From contig JACTAT010000016.1 of assembly GCA_014526335.1 (NCBI GenBank), forward strand, positions 6,253,889 through 6,317,888: a DNA stretch of 64,000 nucleotides, in the 5' to 3' direction. The notes under the pieces were generated by a model. It was not told the origin of the DNA and made no database searches. It saw nothing but the letters and a program-made list of their open reading frames with translations. The DNA is from Chrysaora quinquecirrha. Taxonomy: Eukaryota > Cnidaria > Scyphozoa > Semaeostomeae > Pelagiidae. Positions 40,617 through 53,260 of the stretch are shown one piece after another (position 1 is the stretch's first letter; the number at the start of each line of letters is the position of its first letter). Both the position numbers and the translations under genes were made by a program.

Positions 40617-41330
40617 GCCAACCAATACAGTCAACTTGGCCCTGTACAAATTCAGACAATGCAGAAGTGAGCCTACATTCGGTTTCACTGACTGTGGGGG
40701 CTTCTGCCTCCAAAGACCCAGCCTTAACAATTTACATTAAAACATGAAAGATAAAAACATCAAATGAATAACAGTGTAGAAATGGTGTCAAGTTATATTT
40801 GAGAGTAACAGTAACAAATTTTGGCTGCGTTGAATGACTTGCGGAAATTGCGAGACTTCGTAAACAATTAATAGATGGAGGTTACTAGAGTATGAGACAC
40901 CAATTTGGGATGGTAACTACTTGAGTGACAGCAATAAATGTATAAAAACCCAGTCTTGCAAACAGACGTATATGATGCGCTGCTCGGTTTTTGAAAATAT
41001 CCGGAGGCATATGTTTTTGACAATGCAGAACTATACCTACGAATAGGCCTATTATAGGATAGGAAGTTTCAAAGTTCTCGTGGAGAGATTTGCAGTTGAA
41101 ATTAGAGAGATTTACAATATAACAGGTTGGTATTTGGAGTACATTCCTTTCCATTTTTGGGCAAACAAAATGTGTACCAGAAGAGAACGCAAGAACTAAC
41201 ATCAGAGAACCATAGTGTTTACAATAACAGAAGAGAATCGTTTCTCTAATAATACACATTTCTCACATGCATGTTCAGAAGCATATATACAGCAGGAGAG
41301 TATGTAAAGAATTAACGTTAAAATGTAAAT
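40617..41330. repeat. Segmental duplication copy B, middle part (Polinton empty site)
   Basis: Aligns with 22658-23340 and contains the uninterrupted site cagtcaacttggccctgtac (about 40629-40648) into which the Polinton inserted in copy A. Confidence 0.85.
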
Positions 41331-44300
41331 TGGCGGCATCATAAAGAACATTTGTCAGTAACAGCATTGAAAGACTTGTGCAAAGCAAAGCAAAAGCTGA
41401 TCGCGATGTAGTAGATGATGAGCACTTGCTTAAGTTTTCAAATGTTCAGACACCTCTATCCAAATAAGGGCCTAATAATATTCCTCCTGCACGAGATTAG
41501 TGAGGATATGAGTTCGAAAATGTGCCGGAAAATGACATAGATGAACAATAACAGGTCAAGTCGGAAATTTTGTAAAAAAAAAACAGAAATGGACCATTCA
41601 ATAGCAATATTGTTGGGGAGAAGAGAAGCAGTAAGTCCGAGGAAATATTAGTACCCCCGTTTTCGCGGTTAAAGCGCAGGCGTACTAGCTATTTGCGGTC
41701 AAAACTTGTAAGCCGGGTGTCAGTTATTTTGTTGGCAAACGAGGTGGGCAACAAAAAAAATGGAGGGAAATTTTTTGTCCTCAGCTTTGAAGGCGCATAA
41801 CTGTTGCTTTTGTGTTTCTAAGCTGTTTATTTTGAAATAGGCCTTATCAATAGTTCAAGATATGCTTGCGAAATAAATTATTGAATTGAAATGAATGCGA
41901 ATTATTGATGTGAGATGACATTGAAAGGTTGAAAGAAGAACTGGAGAGTGACGGACCGGATGGCCTAAGCCAGGCTAGGTACCCTACCTGCTATTGTTAA
42001 GCCGATTACCCTACTTGATGTAAATGCTATCGAACGCACATTAACGCACTGGGATGAACGTATTATGAATTATTAGACACTTAGATTATACGGTCGAAAA
42101 TGGTGTTCAAAACACAAACACAATAAACTGACTCTGCCAGTGGAAGAACTCTATTTCATTTGGGGCTTCTGGAATCTGTCCATTTCAAAACCAAAAAAGC
42201 TGGTTTTCTGCAGAAAGACTTTCTTCTCTTTGATTCTTCAACTAATTCTTTCGGACAGCTGCTTTCAATCTACATCTTCATATATACTCTGCTATAGTTA
42301 CTTGTTTCAGTCTGCTCTATCTGATGACTGAATTCATACCTATGTCCACAACAGCAAGCCATCACAGAACATTCTTGTTTCAAGCCACTGCCGAATACAA
42401 TAAATTACCATCAAGAGTGCAGCAGTCGAAAACATTTCATCATTTTAAACAGAACTTAAAATCATTGGGTTTATAAAACGTTCACATATATAATTTAAAA
42501 CTCTTATCTTTATAATTGCTAATATTTTATAGCTTAATTTTATTATGAATAAGGACTTTAACAATATTTAATAACATTTATTAAAAGTTTTTATTTTTTT
42601 ATTTTATTTTATTTATTTATTTTCAATAATTATTTATTTATTTTACTGCCAGTGAAAAACCTAATTGTACTTAGGATCTGTGCTATGAATATCCAAACTA
42701 TATCATTAGATTAACATGTCACATGATAGTCAGGACTAATTCACCCTGTAAAGGCAATAATCAGCATCACATCACATAGCTAGGTATGAAGATTGATGGC
42801 CACATTTTGTCACCGGCTGAATAAAATGCTTCTTCTAAGCCTAATCCGCAGCAGTTCTAGTTTAATCTTTATGCACGACTTCCGAAGAAAAATTGCAAGA
42901 AAAAGGCATTGAATCTCACAACATAAAAATAACAACTCATGGGAGACAAGTCAGTTGCACAAGGAAAATAGAGCAAAGATAAAGAAGAGAAAGTCCAGTC
43001 TAAGAAGCATATGTAGTATTAAGGAAATCAAGATGGATTCATTTCCCGTGAAACTGAATCAATAAGAAGGCAAATTTACAGAAGAGGGATAACTTTAATT
43101 TTGTTAGGTTTCCTCCTCTTCATGGACATACTCAGATCAACAGAGACCAGTTGGTTCGAAGTTGTGGGTGCAGATAAGTAAGAACGTATAATAGTGTTAA
43201 CTTTGCTAAAATAAAACTTTTTCCAAAGGAAATTACCGAATAGCTAAAAGAAGAAGACAAAAAGGATTTGAAAAGAAGTGGGAATATTATAGCACAGCAT
43301 TTAATATGTGGACAAAGAAAGCGACGAGTTGTCAAATTGTCTAATTAAGAAAGAAAAATAAACACTGATAGCTGTAAGTGCGGAAGATGCAATGAAAAGC
43401 AGAGGAGAGTATCGACACAGAATAGGTGTAACCCCTAACCCTTTATTCCGTGGTATAGACATCAGCGCTAACAGGCCAAAACAATAATTTAAGGCGGAAC
43501 TTTTACCCAGATGCGGCTCGAAATGCACCAATCAGAAAGAGAAGCCGAATTGGCATTGTTTTTAAACATTAATCAGCTTGTGGGATTCAGCGGGATGTCT
43601 AATAAGAAATTAACTGAACTGTCGAAGTGAGAAAACGAAATCTTTCTGTCTACATAGAACTGACCTTTTGGCTTTGATGTAGACAGATTCCAAAACGCTG
43701 AGATGAAACAAGGCTCTAGCTCTAGTCGAAATCTAGCAAGGATCTAGTCGAAATCGACAACTAATCCAGTCTAATTCTTCTTATCATTACTATTTTTTAT
43801 GCTGCTATAGAATCATGGCTATACCTTTCATTCTTCAAACAAGATTCTTAACCCTGTTCTAGCTGAGGGGGGGGGGGGGGCGAGGATAAAAGGCCCCCCA
43901 TAAGAATTTCACATATCATGAAAAAATAACACGTTTTATAACCCTGATACTTATTGACAATTACTAGAAACTATTAGCGCATCGATTGTTATTTGCATTG
44001 TTTACGTCTTGTTGTCATGGCAACAACTTTTTGGAAAGCAGGTACTTGGCATAAGATCTTTTACAGCAGAAATGTTGTTCAGAAGCAAATCAAAACGCTC
44101 AAAAGTATCAATAAACGTCAGAGTAGGGCATTTTGACCATACAGGCGAATGATGGAACTTATATTAGCTGTGGTGTCATAATTATGTCAATAGTATGACG
44201 TCATTTTGGATGACGTACTTTTTTGATAAAGATATCTATTTTTTGTGCTTTTTTGTAGCTTTACACTTTTATTGATTTTCATTTTCATTTTCTATAATTT

Positions 44301-44340
44301 TGTTAAGTTTGAAATCGACATTCTTCATAAAAATAAAACA
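41331..44340. other. Copy B DNA missing from copy A, mostly non-coding
   Basis: Copy A has the foldback element here instead. Apart from a LINE tail at 42342-42476 and a run of G at about 43867-43880, nothing supportable is seen. AT-rich low-complexity DNA lies at 42590-42650. Confidence 0.5.
42342..42476 (+). pseudogene. LINE ORF2 3' end fragment
   Basis: The last 44 codons, including HRTFLFQATAEYNKLPSRV and SKTFHHFKQNLKSL, match the usual C-terminus of non-LTR retrotransposon polymerases. The part upstream is not recognisable, as expected for a 5'-truncated copy. Confidence 0.65.
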
Positions 44341-45395
44341 GTACATTCACCACGCAGATATAAATTTTAAAAAGAGCAAATATTGTCAATTTAATCGTCA
44401 AATTTTAATTAAATCTTGATGTTCCAAGTTAAATGTCGATCAGCGGGGAGGATTAACACCATCTGCTGCTTCTTTCCATTACTGGCAGCAGAAATTGAAA
44501 GAAACGTGAAATACTACATGTTCTGACTTTATGACGTTTTATTACGTCACATTCTACTTTTAGAATTGTATTTTGCCTTTCTGGGTTATTCTTAGCGCCC
44601 TTAAGCTTTGTCCCAAGTTTTATCTAGCTAGCTTTTACCGTTTTCGAGATACCTTACCCCCCAGCCCCCAGTCTTTACAAGTCTAAAAAAGCCCAGTGTG
44701 AACAGGGCTAAGCAAAACTGGTGTAATAAAAATATGGGAGTTCAAGCAATACTAATAATAAAAAATACAATATATAAATATGATTTATGAGTACCAATGC
44801 GCATATCAATAACTGATGTATCGGTCATGTTATTGATACGCTTTGTACCCATACTTTTATGTTCTTACAGAAAGGAAGTACCAGCAATACAAAAATGAAG
44901 TTCAACAGACATGTCTGAATCCTTCACCTAGACAATATTTCGCTGCTCCGAAGAATGAATTCATGCAGCAAGTTACCTTACGCAGAAAAGGTATAAAAAA
45001 GGTTGCAAAACGTGTTCTATACTTTTTCGTATAAGTATCATTCACCAAAATTAAATAGGAAAGCAGACTTACCAGGAAGTGTCAAATCTGTAAAAAAGAA
45101 AAGGAAAAACAGAATTAGGTTGCTTCTTATGATCCTTGTATTTAAATATATTAAGAAAAATTTATTAGAAGACAATCTGTTGCTTATAATAAGCAATGTA
45201 GCCGTACAAATATTTAGTCAAGGCAAAAGTAATTTTAAGCTTTGTTGATCAAAAACTCAAATGGTTTACATTAGAAGCAATAAAAAATTGCCCCTTCGAA
45301 TCCGATTACGTGTGTGTATTATATACTCCAAATATGCCAAGACTGCATCATTTTCGGCAAGGAAATTCGAATCTAAATATATTCCTGGACAAACT
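44341..45395. repeat. Segmental duplication copy B, right part
   Basis: Paralogue of about 32660-33815, with about 120 bp extra at 44384-44505. No gene. Confidence 0.75.
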
Positions 45396-46106
45396 TCAAT
45401 ACTGCATGAAACCAACATAAGCTACAAATCTAGCCAGAAAGGCTGGAAATTTACTCGAAATTATCACTCTAAGGTTGCATAATCCACTCCCCCAACTCAT
45501 TGGTGGTGAAATTGATATTGCCTGTTGCAAGTCAGGGGAGGGGCATTTTTACGCCATTTACATTATTATATCAAACAACAATAACTTTTTTGCCCAATAA
45601 TTGATAGACATTGTCATGTACAACTACATTTCTTACAAAAAATATCTGGAACACCTAGTTGTTTGAAGTTTAACCTTAAGAAAATCCGACTCCAATCTGA
45701 GACAATAGGTTAAAAATATCAAAGAGATTCAAAAAGAGGGAAAGAGGAAAGCAGGAAGGAATTAAGCATTTGGACAGACAAAGCGACGTGTTGTCAAATT
45801 GTTTTATTAACAAAGCAATAGAAACACTTTTGCAGTGGAAGCAGAACATAAAATGGAAATAAGCCATTGCAGTTCGAAATATGCAATTTTTCAAGTAGAA
45901 AAGGATACTCATTTGAGAAAATTACCGAGAGAATTTCATTGTTAGCTTGTAGGAAAAGGGAAGAGATGAAATATTAGTATGGAAACAAACAAAATCGTTA
46001 AATTTCAAAGTTTATCTATTTCTGGAGAGTTGTAAGTATAATGAAGTTGAAAGATGCGTAACTTGAAAGAAATGAAATTGGAAGGAAGATGACGCTGATA
46101 ATAATG
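45396..46106. other. Intergenic, nothing recognised
   Basis: Short open frames without features; it leads to the 8-bp target site of the next element. Confidence 0.4.
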
Positions 46107-46130
46107 ATAATGTTACGGTGGCCCACAAGT

Positions 46131-47150
46131 GTCACTACACATTTCAAAACCTCACTACACATTTCCAAATCTCACTACACATTTCAAAATCCCACTACAC
46201 ATTTCAAAATTTCAATAAACATTTCAAAATTGCACTAGAGTCCTTGCGCCAAAAGTGGCCACCTTGCACAATTTGAGAAAATCCACTGGTCTGCAGAAAT
46301 TTATAAAAAAAAATGTTCGAATCTTGTTATTTCCTCCTAAAACCCACCAAAATGTTTGCTGATGCCATTTCCTTAATTTCATGAATTTTTCTTCGTTTTT
46401 TAGCACGTAATAATCCGATAAAAAAAGAATCATGCAAGGCCTACTTTTGTTTCAAGTGCGAGTATTCCTCCATTTTATCGTTTGTTTTTCAAAGTAATGT
46501 TTCCTTTCAGTCTCCTATTTCCATATCTTAACTGTAAACAAACTTTAAAAGATCTTGAACAACACTTCGACCTCTGACTTGAAACATGAGAAAAGAATTT
46601 TGAATTATTTTTCGTCTGAACTGAACAGGGTGAACGTTTTTCAAAGGCACTCAATTTCTTGAACTGCGCCCAAACTGGCCACCCTATGTGATGCATTCGC
46701 GATTTCATTGGTTTGTTTTCCGAACACGTTCCTTTCTTGGCTGCGGAGGCGCTAAACAGTAGTAAGAACCGTAGTAAAAACCTAATGGCCACTTTGGGCG
46801 CATTTCCTGATTTAGGCCATTTTGATCGTTCTTTGTTTGGATTGCTGTTTTGAGAAAATAAGTTGAAATATCACATTGAAATTCTGGCGAGACATAAGCA
46901 ATAGAATGAAAAGTATTTCTATGGGGAGTGGAGGTTTGAGCAATTCTCTAGAAATTTTATTAATACTTATGTTTGAAAAGGTGGCCACTTTGGGCGCAAG
47001 GACTCTACACATTTCAAAATCTCAATAAACATTTCAAAATTGCACTACACATTTCAAAATCTCAATAAACATTTCAAAATTGCACTACACATTTTAAAAT
47101 TTCACTACACAGTTCAAAATCTCACTATACATTTCAAAATTTCACTGCGC
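46131..47150. repeat. Left subterminal minisatellite (cactacacatttcaaaat)
   Basis: An 18-19-bp unit repeats at 46131-46235 and, after an inserted MITE, at 47006-47150. The reverse-complement array is at about 63640-63880. Confidence 0.85.
46238..47005. mobile_element. TA-flanked TIR element, 768 bp, inside the minisatellite
   Basis: Ends GAGTCCTTGCGCC..AAGTGGCCACCTT and complement, flanked by TA (46236-46237 and 47006-47007) and splitting a cactacac unit. Extra internal copies of the tggccactttgggcgc motif are present. Tc1/mariner-like, no transposase. Confidence 0.75.
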
Positions 47151-47735
47151 ATGCGTCTAGCTCGCGCTGTCTAGGCCAATTTCAGTTCCAACATGTTTTG
47201 CTCTGGTCGTTGCAGAGCACTCTTTAGTTCGCATAAGTTTTGCCCCAGCTGTGGAATGAAAAGTGAAAATGCACCAGTTACATAAAAAGCTCTGCTCTCT
47301 CTTTTGAGGACTATAGGGCAGGTAAGAAGTCAGAACGTGCATCGTTTTTCAGGCCTAAGTCTAAATCTACGAAGAGTCGTCAAAAAACGAAAAGTGTAAG
47401 CAGAGGTAGATTTGACCAAAAGAGTGCAAATAAATGCGGGTATTATGATTTTTGATAGAAATATATTGAAGAAACAGAGAGGGAGAAATACCCCTATTTG
47501 AGTTCCTATAACAGGCCTGTATTAATTAATCAATGGGATGTTTCCAAATTAACCAGTTGATTAATCTGAGACTTTCCCAAGGAAACAATTCCTTTTGCCT
47601 GCTCAGATGCGCAAAACGTGATTAATCTGGGATAGTATCCCGCTGTCATAGCGACGGCAGCACACCAACCGCGATGCGATTGTTTGTGTTCACTGTTCAG
47701 GTTTGGAGATCAGTTTAGTTCATTCCCGCGCAAAT
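47151..47735. other. Upstream region of the CxC gene
   Basis: No gene recognised. A gcgcatgcgt motif lies near 47145-47155 and a cagtttagttcattc initiator-like stretch about 20-25 bp before the ATG at 47736. Confidence 0.35.
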
Positions 47736-49400
47736 ATGGCGGCCAAAAAAGTAAGAGAGAATAAGAAAACTAAAGATTTTTGATGATGATATTGAGGTGG
47801 TTTCTGCTTCATCAAATAACACAATAATGAGATTATCGAGAATATCATCCACTATTGTTGATGGTGCTGTTAGTGATGGGCTTCAAGCTGCTGATTGTGA
47901 TTCTGGTCTGGTCGATGTCAGAATTGATGATGGCCTATAGGCCTAACTAAGCCTAGTCGATGATTATGAAGCTGAAAGCAGTAGGACTAATGGAAATCTC
48001 AGCAGAACTGAAAGACTACTTTGGTAAGTTTCTTTGCTGTGAACCACCACAAATTATTTCTGCTAGACAAACCCTCATTTGAAAAATTGTTACATCTCAA
48101 AATTAAATTTCAAATCACGAGGCCTTGTATAGTATAACTATGTAAATATACTCATATCACTTTTTTGTAGCAACAATAATCAAAAGCAAATTGGAGATGG
48201 AAAAAGTAAGTATCAAGTGGCCCTGGAAAATGCATGTCAACAGTGGACATCAATCAGAGAAAGTATGGTAGATGCTGCAATCAGCATGAATGTTATGCCA
48301 ACTGGGCAGGTTTGCATGATCTGCAGTCATGAAATAGCTGTTTTGAGATGCAGAGAATGTGGGCCCAACACATTTTTCTGTAAAGATGTTGAATTTCATC
48401 CCATAGAAGCAAAAACTTCTTTCATTACATTGAATACTGGAGTGTAAGTATTTATTATTAATTAATTTGAAAGTTCTACAATAAAGTCGATACAGATAGC
48501 TATTTAGGTTTTGTTACTTGTGATTTTTTGCTTCTCTTTTCTCTTTGTATACTCTAATGTTATTTGGGAAAAGATTGATGGTATTATTCAAAATATTGCA
48601 TATAAGATGTTGCTTGTAAGATATAGTGTGTGAGAATTTCTTGTGAATGATAATTGTTTTATTTTCTCTTTGTGAAAGGTTAATAAGGAGTTCTGTCCAT
48701 TTCTTGAGCTGCCAATACCAGTACTAGATTTTCCTGCTGGTATCAATCACAAACAATTTTGTGTCAAATCTACACGAATGGTGACATTAGTAGATGGTTA
48801 TGGTATGTTGATTGTTATCCATTGCGAATTGCTGTTGCATTTTAATCATCCGAATTTAAAAGAATAACAGAAAAAATATCCTGTTTTACTAAATCAATAG
48901 CTTAATTCCCAAATAATCAGCAAAATATATTTACTTTGAATTTTGTGATCTTGTGATATCTGATGTCAGTCAACGCTGACACCTTCAACTATAAGCTGCA
49001 GGTCTGTATCTGATTGTTTGAGATGTCAGATATGGGATAGTCCCGGTGATTAATTCCGACACTGGTGCCTATAAACACAAACGCTGAGGATTCGAGAAAG
49101 GCATGCCTGGAGAAGCATTTAGCGCATTCTAAGGATGTTATGCAAGAAGGCCTTGAGTACGTTAATCATACGGTGATGGAACCAACGTTGAGAATCTAAA
49201 GGAAAGCAATGAAGAATTCGTCCTCTACAAGTACAAAGAAGAATGCGGCAAACAATACCACAGGATTACATTTTTCATTGCAACCCTGCCTAACCTTTTG
49301 CAAGCCACTATGTCTGAGTCCCTAAGTGACCATGAAGTTGAAAATCTGAATGATAGTGATTCCGATGATGCAAATCAAATACCTGATGGTATCATCTTTA
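47736..49400 (+). pseudogene. KDZ-like CxC zinc-binding protein gene, spliced, decayed
   Basis: The likely first exon, 47736-48023, starts MAAKKVREN but has a frameshift near 47777 and stops near 47938; a GTAAGT donor follows. The second exon, 48171-48443 (acceptor ttttttgtag, donor GTAAGT), encodes QQWTSIRESM and a cysteine cluster (CMICSHEIAVLRCRECG...FFC), the CxC type seen N-terminal in Kyakuja-Dileera-Zisupton transposases. The third exon, 48679-48802, encodes FCPFLELPIPVLDFPAGI and ends in a gtatgt donor. A further open piece lies at about 49085-49400 (EEFVLYKYKEECGKQY). The catalytic core is not found. The assignment rests on motif style, so confidence is moderate. Confidence 0.5.
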
Positions 49401-49409
49401 TGGAGTCAT

Positions 49410-49725
49410 ATCGATGTCAAAATTCAAAACCCGAATACAGAATGAAGTAAGGCAGTTTGATAATCCAAAACTCGATCCCGGAATGCCAAATTGGACTCAC
49501 AATGTCAGAATGAACACGAACAAAGCAAATTGTCAATTCAAAGAATTGATTTCATCAGGCCTGATACCGAAGGCAATTTGACGATGAATCAGAATTTGAC
49601 GAGCCAGTATCGCAAATCCCCGAGCGATTAAGACAATCAGGAAAGGCAGAAAGAAAGAACGACAAGTCAGAATGATAATGCATTGCGCGCTGCGTGCCTT
49701 TATGTTTTTGGCGGGAAATTCAACA
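49410..49725. repeat. Inverted repeat flanking the HECT gene, left copy
   Basis: About 320 bp that recur in reverse complement at about 52665-53000, at high identity (for example aaaacccgaatacagaatga). Both copies read into the same ALRAA(C/Y)LY(V/I)FGGKFNT peptide before diverging. Confidence 0.85.
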
Positions 49726-49864
49726 CGTGATCTTCAAGTCAGAGTAGATCATGCGATTTCATTTGTGATGGAGAAAGAGATGGACGGCAATAGTCAGAGG
49801 GAAGAGCAGACTGCTTTGCAACAGAATGGAATGGATCGTGAGAAGATAGCAACGTTGTTGAAGA

Positions 49865-51961
49865 ATGCAATACAAATTGCAAATTCAGGCTCGATCTGGG
49901 GAAGTGGCAGTACTAGTAGTGAACAAAGTCAGTCAACAGGCCTTGGCCCACTGCAACCGGGTCTTCCACCTAGGTAGGCCCATGTCATCATCGAATACTT
50001 CTAGACCCCAAACTACACAACAGGAACAATGCAGGCCAATCGTACCTTCCTATGCGCCATTCAGATCTGAAAGTGCACACACAAATTTTTACAGATGTTT
50101 CCCAGCAGCCAGAGGAATTCCAAACCCAACAGGAAGAAGAAGGAGAACCGCAAGTACAACAAGATTTGCTGCACCCTACTTTGTTCCTCCGACTACTTGG
50201 ACTCACGAGTGTTTTCTCTTGAGTAAAACATCTGCGCGTTACACACCAGAGAGATCACAGCTTGATTTAATGCAGAAGGCTGGATTGGGTAGGTATTAGG
50301 TTGTATTTGAAGACAAGAGAGGTGATCATTCACATGTAAGGGCAACCTTGGAAAAAAACTACCCAAAGCTTGCATCACAGAGTGGTGCATTCCAGCTGCT
50401 CAGATGTCTCTCAGGCGGATCTGGGGTACGAGAGTTATCAGTCATTCCAATGGGAGTTGACGGATATCCTGTCTCCTTATTGAAGGAGGTATGCAAATCC
50501 TCCACCATTTATATAAGACCCATGCAGACGTGCTTGTCAATGGAGGGTGTTTTGCCAGATCTTCAACAAAAAAATGAAAATCAGAAAAATGCTGCAAAAG
50601 CCCAGTGTCTGAGTTGTAATTCAGAAGTGGAATTAAATAAATTCAATGATCACACTGCAAATTGCCCCAAAATGTATGCTGCTATTGATGACTGTGCTCT
50701 TCCATCTGAGGTCAAGGAAAGTGACGATGAAGTCTCCGATTCATTTTAGGTGCCCAGAGGGGAGATTTACCAACAACGCCTGATGTATTCCAACCCACAA
50801 GCTCAGCATGCAATGTTGAAATAGCATCCATTTCTTCTCTTCAACAGCTATTAGTTCAGTTTCGAGGGGGACACCATTCTACCCAGGAAGTCAAGATTTC
50901 TTTTGACAGAGATGAAATTTGGCGTTGTGGTCTCTTGTTTTACAAAAAATGCCTAGCCAATCCAGGCCGGCTTCACATGGACTTTGAGGTGAATTTTACT
51001 GGCCTTACAGGGGAGCAGTCAAGCATGGATGCTGGTGCATTGTCTAGTGAATTTTTTGGTGCTCTTTTAAAAGAAGCATCTTCAAGACTGCTTGAAGGGA
51101 TGGAAAACAACTTGATTCCAAAAAGAAGTGGAGGAAATGTTACAAATTTTGTAATCTTAAGAATGCTGATTGGGCATTCCTTGCTTAACAGGGGCCCCTG
51201 TTTACCTGTTATGGCACCATGGGTTTATGATATGATAAGTGGAAAGATGGCATTTGATGATATAGCAACCAAAATAACGAAGGCAATGTTTCCTTTAAAT
51301 GCAGCACCCTGTACAGCAATAGAAGTGATAGACTTACTGGATAAATGCACAGACAATACATCCATTGAGGTCATTCTAGACACACCTAAATACATACAAA
51401 TTATTAATTCCTCACAATGGGATCCAACAGAAGTTATAAATATGGAGTCAAAAGGACGGGTTATCACTGAAATTGTTTATGATGAACTTGTTTTGAAAAG
51501 AAAGGAACAAATTACTGCAAATAGAGAAGGTTTGGCTCGTGTTGGATTTTTGAAACATATTGAAGCATTTCCAGAGTTGTGCAGACCAGTTCTTGTTGGA
51601 GGATCAGTGCCAGTCACATCAGCAAATTTCTTGAATTGGCTTGGTCCTATAAAAACAGAGGATAGAACACAAGAACAGGTAAAGTCCTGGTTTTTTGGAG
51701 TTCATTGAAGAGTCAACAGAGGAGATCCTTTCAAAGCTTCTGTGCTTTTCAACAGCATTTCAGTCAATTCCATCATGGGGTTTGAGCAAGAAAATAGCTG
51801 TTAAGTTTCTTGAAGATGATGATGAAAAACTTTTTCCAGAGGCTATGGTGTGCTTTCACATTATTTATCTGCCAACAGTGCATACATCAAAACTGGCTTT
51901 CTGTAAGTATTTATCACCAGCTTTAGAATATGAGTCACTTGGCTTCAGTGACAGTTCGTAA
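49865..51961 (+). pseudogene. HECT-domain E3 ubiquitin ligase-like gene (G2E3-like), broken
   Basis: The first part (49865-50299) is Ser/Pro/Gln-rich and then has TTWTHECFLLS and LMQKAGLGRY. Next, from 50300 to 50749, LEKNYPKLASQSGAFQLLRC and YIRPMQ form the common N-terminal domain of invertebrate HECT paralogues, followed by a Cys/His cluster (CLSCNSEV...HTANC). The frame changes at 50749, possibly at a splice site. The HECT N-lobe is 50760-51700 (VNFTGLTGEQSSMDAGALSSEFF). A slip in a T-run near 51690 leads to the C-lobe, where EAMVCFHIIYLP holds the probable thioester cysteine. It would pass ubiquitin to unknown targets. Several frame changes suggest decay, unless introns explain some. Confidence 0.65.
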
Positions 51962-52087
51962 GGTGAAACATTGACACTGCTTAAGTAAAAAAGTCAAAGT
52001 TTTACTCAATTTAGCCATTGTTAGTTAAAATTATGTTCTTTCTTTACATTATTTAGTTTTTTGCTGCAATATGATGTGATTAAAGTA

Positions 52088-53030
52088 GCAAGGGAAAGTT
52101 TTGTAGGGGCCAATCAGAGCACTTGTTCACATCTCTCATATTTACCAATCAGAAACCTTTATTTTGTAAAACAAGCCTTTTCAGATTTTGTGGATAAACC
52201 ATACGCTCTTAGTCGCCGAAAAATTGTGCTTTTGCTAACGCCAAGCATATCTGAGATGCGCTGTGCGTTGAAGCCATTTTCAACATAAAACTCTAAAATG
52301 TCACATCCAATCTCAAAAGATGGTCGACCAGGCTCCCCAGATACAAAGAGTAGCCTGTCAGATTTTTCATGTGTACAAAGAAGATTCTCTGGATTTTAAG
52401 AACTTCCAGTAATAACTGCCGTAAAGCAGTAACAAATTCTTTAGGCTCATCAGCCACAAACTCCATTTGCATCACAGTGGACAAGGTATGTTCTAAACGA
52501 TAGGAAACGTAGTCTAAACTCTTCCCTTCCTCAAAGTTTCTTAAACACTCTATGAGGGCATGTCTTATACTCTCGCTAAAACTTTGCAACAGCTCGCCAT
52601 TAGATTCCCAACTACTGAAAACTGCTGCCGCAATGATTTGGGAAAGAGATGTGTTGAATTTCCCGCCAAAAATATAAAGGTACGCAGCGCGCAATGCATT
52701 ATCATTCTGACTTGTCGTTCTTTCTTTCTGCCTTTCCTGATTGTCTTAATCGCTCGGGGATTTGCGATACTGGCTCGTCAAATTCTGATTCATCGTCAAA
52801 TTGCCTTCGGTATCAGGCCTGATGAAATCATGATGAAATCAGTTCTTTGAATTGACAATTTGCTTTGTTCGTGTTCATTCTGACATTGTGAGTCCAAATT
52901 GGCATTCCGGGATCGAGTTTTGGATTATCAAACTGCCTTACTTCATTCTGTATTCGGGTTTTGAATTTTGACATCGATATGACTCCATACATCTTCAACA
53001 CACACATGGCTGTGATGTCAAGAGCCAACT
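52088..53030 (-). pseudogene. Transposon-type gene fragment with an HTH motif
   Basis: Read on the minus strand, about 53028 to 52830 (KFKTRIQNEVRQFDNPKLDPG) is shared with the left inverted repeat. 52694-52293 encodes a helical region (SLSQIIAAAVFSSWESNGELL...). An overlapping frame, ending near 52088, has GEPGRPSFEI followed by an HTH-like ISDMLGVSKSTIFRRL. GRPxFxI plus this HTH is typical of invertebrate integrase-core and HECT-linked repeat families. No catalytic core follows. It separates the HECT gene from a second HECT C-lobe. Confidence 0.5.
52665..53000. repeat. Inverted repeat flanking the HECT gene, right copy
   Basis: Complement of 49410-49725, with an extra duplicated 'catgatgaaatc' near 52825. 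Confidence 0.85.
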
Positions 53031-53033
53031 CAT

Positions 53034-53260
53034 TGATTTTATTTCGGGTGGGGAAACAGAAATCACCTTGTCACTTGCCGACATCTTACAGTGCATTACA
53101 GGCAGTAGAAAAGTTCCTCCAATGGGCATGATAGAGCCACCTACCATTGCTTTTCTTTATGAAGATGCTGGTAGGAAGATGTATGCAAATACATGCTGAC
53201 TCTGGATGGTTTCATAAGGGAGATGACAGATTACATAGTTATGTCACCAGGTTTTGGGAA
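53034..53260 (+). pseudogene. Second HECT C-lobe fragment
   Basis: Encodes ISGGETEITLSLADILQCITG, RKVPPMG and YANTC, the usual line-up before the thioester cysteine. A frameshift right after TC leads to LTLDGFIREMTDYIVMSPGFGNV, a normal HECT end. It belongs to a different HECT lineage from the gene at 49865-51961, as the linking residues differ. Confidence 0.55.

Noticed and set aside
43860..43885. G-quadruplex regulatory element at the poly-G run
   Set aside because: A single short homopolymer in non-coding DNA with no gene nearby; no support for a function.
46131..47150. CRISPR-like direct repeats at the left end of the 17.8-kb block
   Set aside because: Units of 18-19 bp are contiguous with no unique spacers and recur inverted at the other end; they are subterminal minisatellites.
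51860..51961. HECT catalytic cysteine replaced by serine (HTS)
   Set aside because: On a second look, EAMVCFHIIYLP aligns with the thioester loop, so the cysteine is present and HTS lies beyond it.
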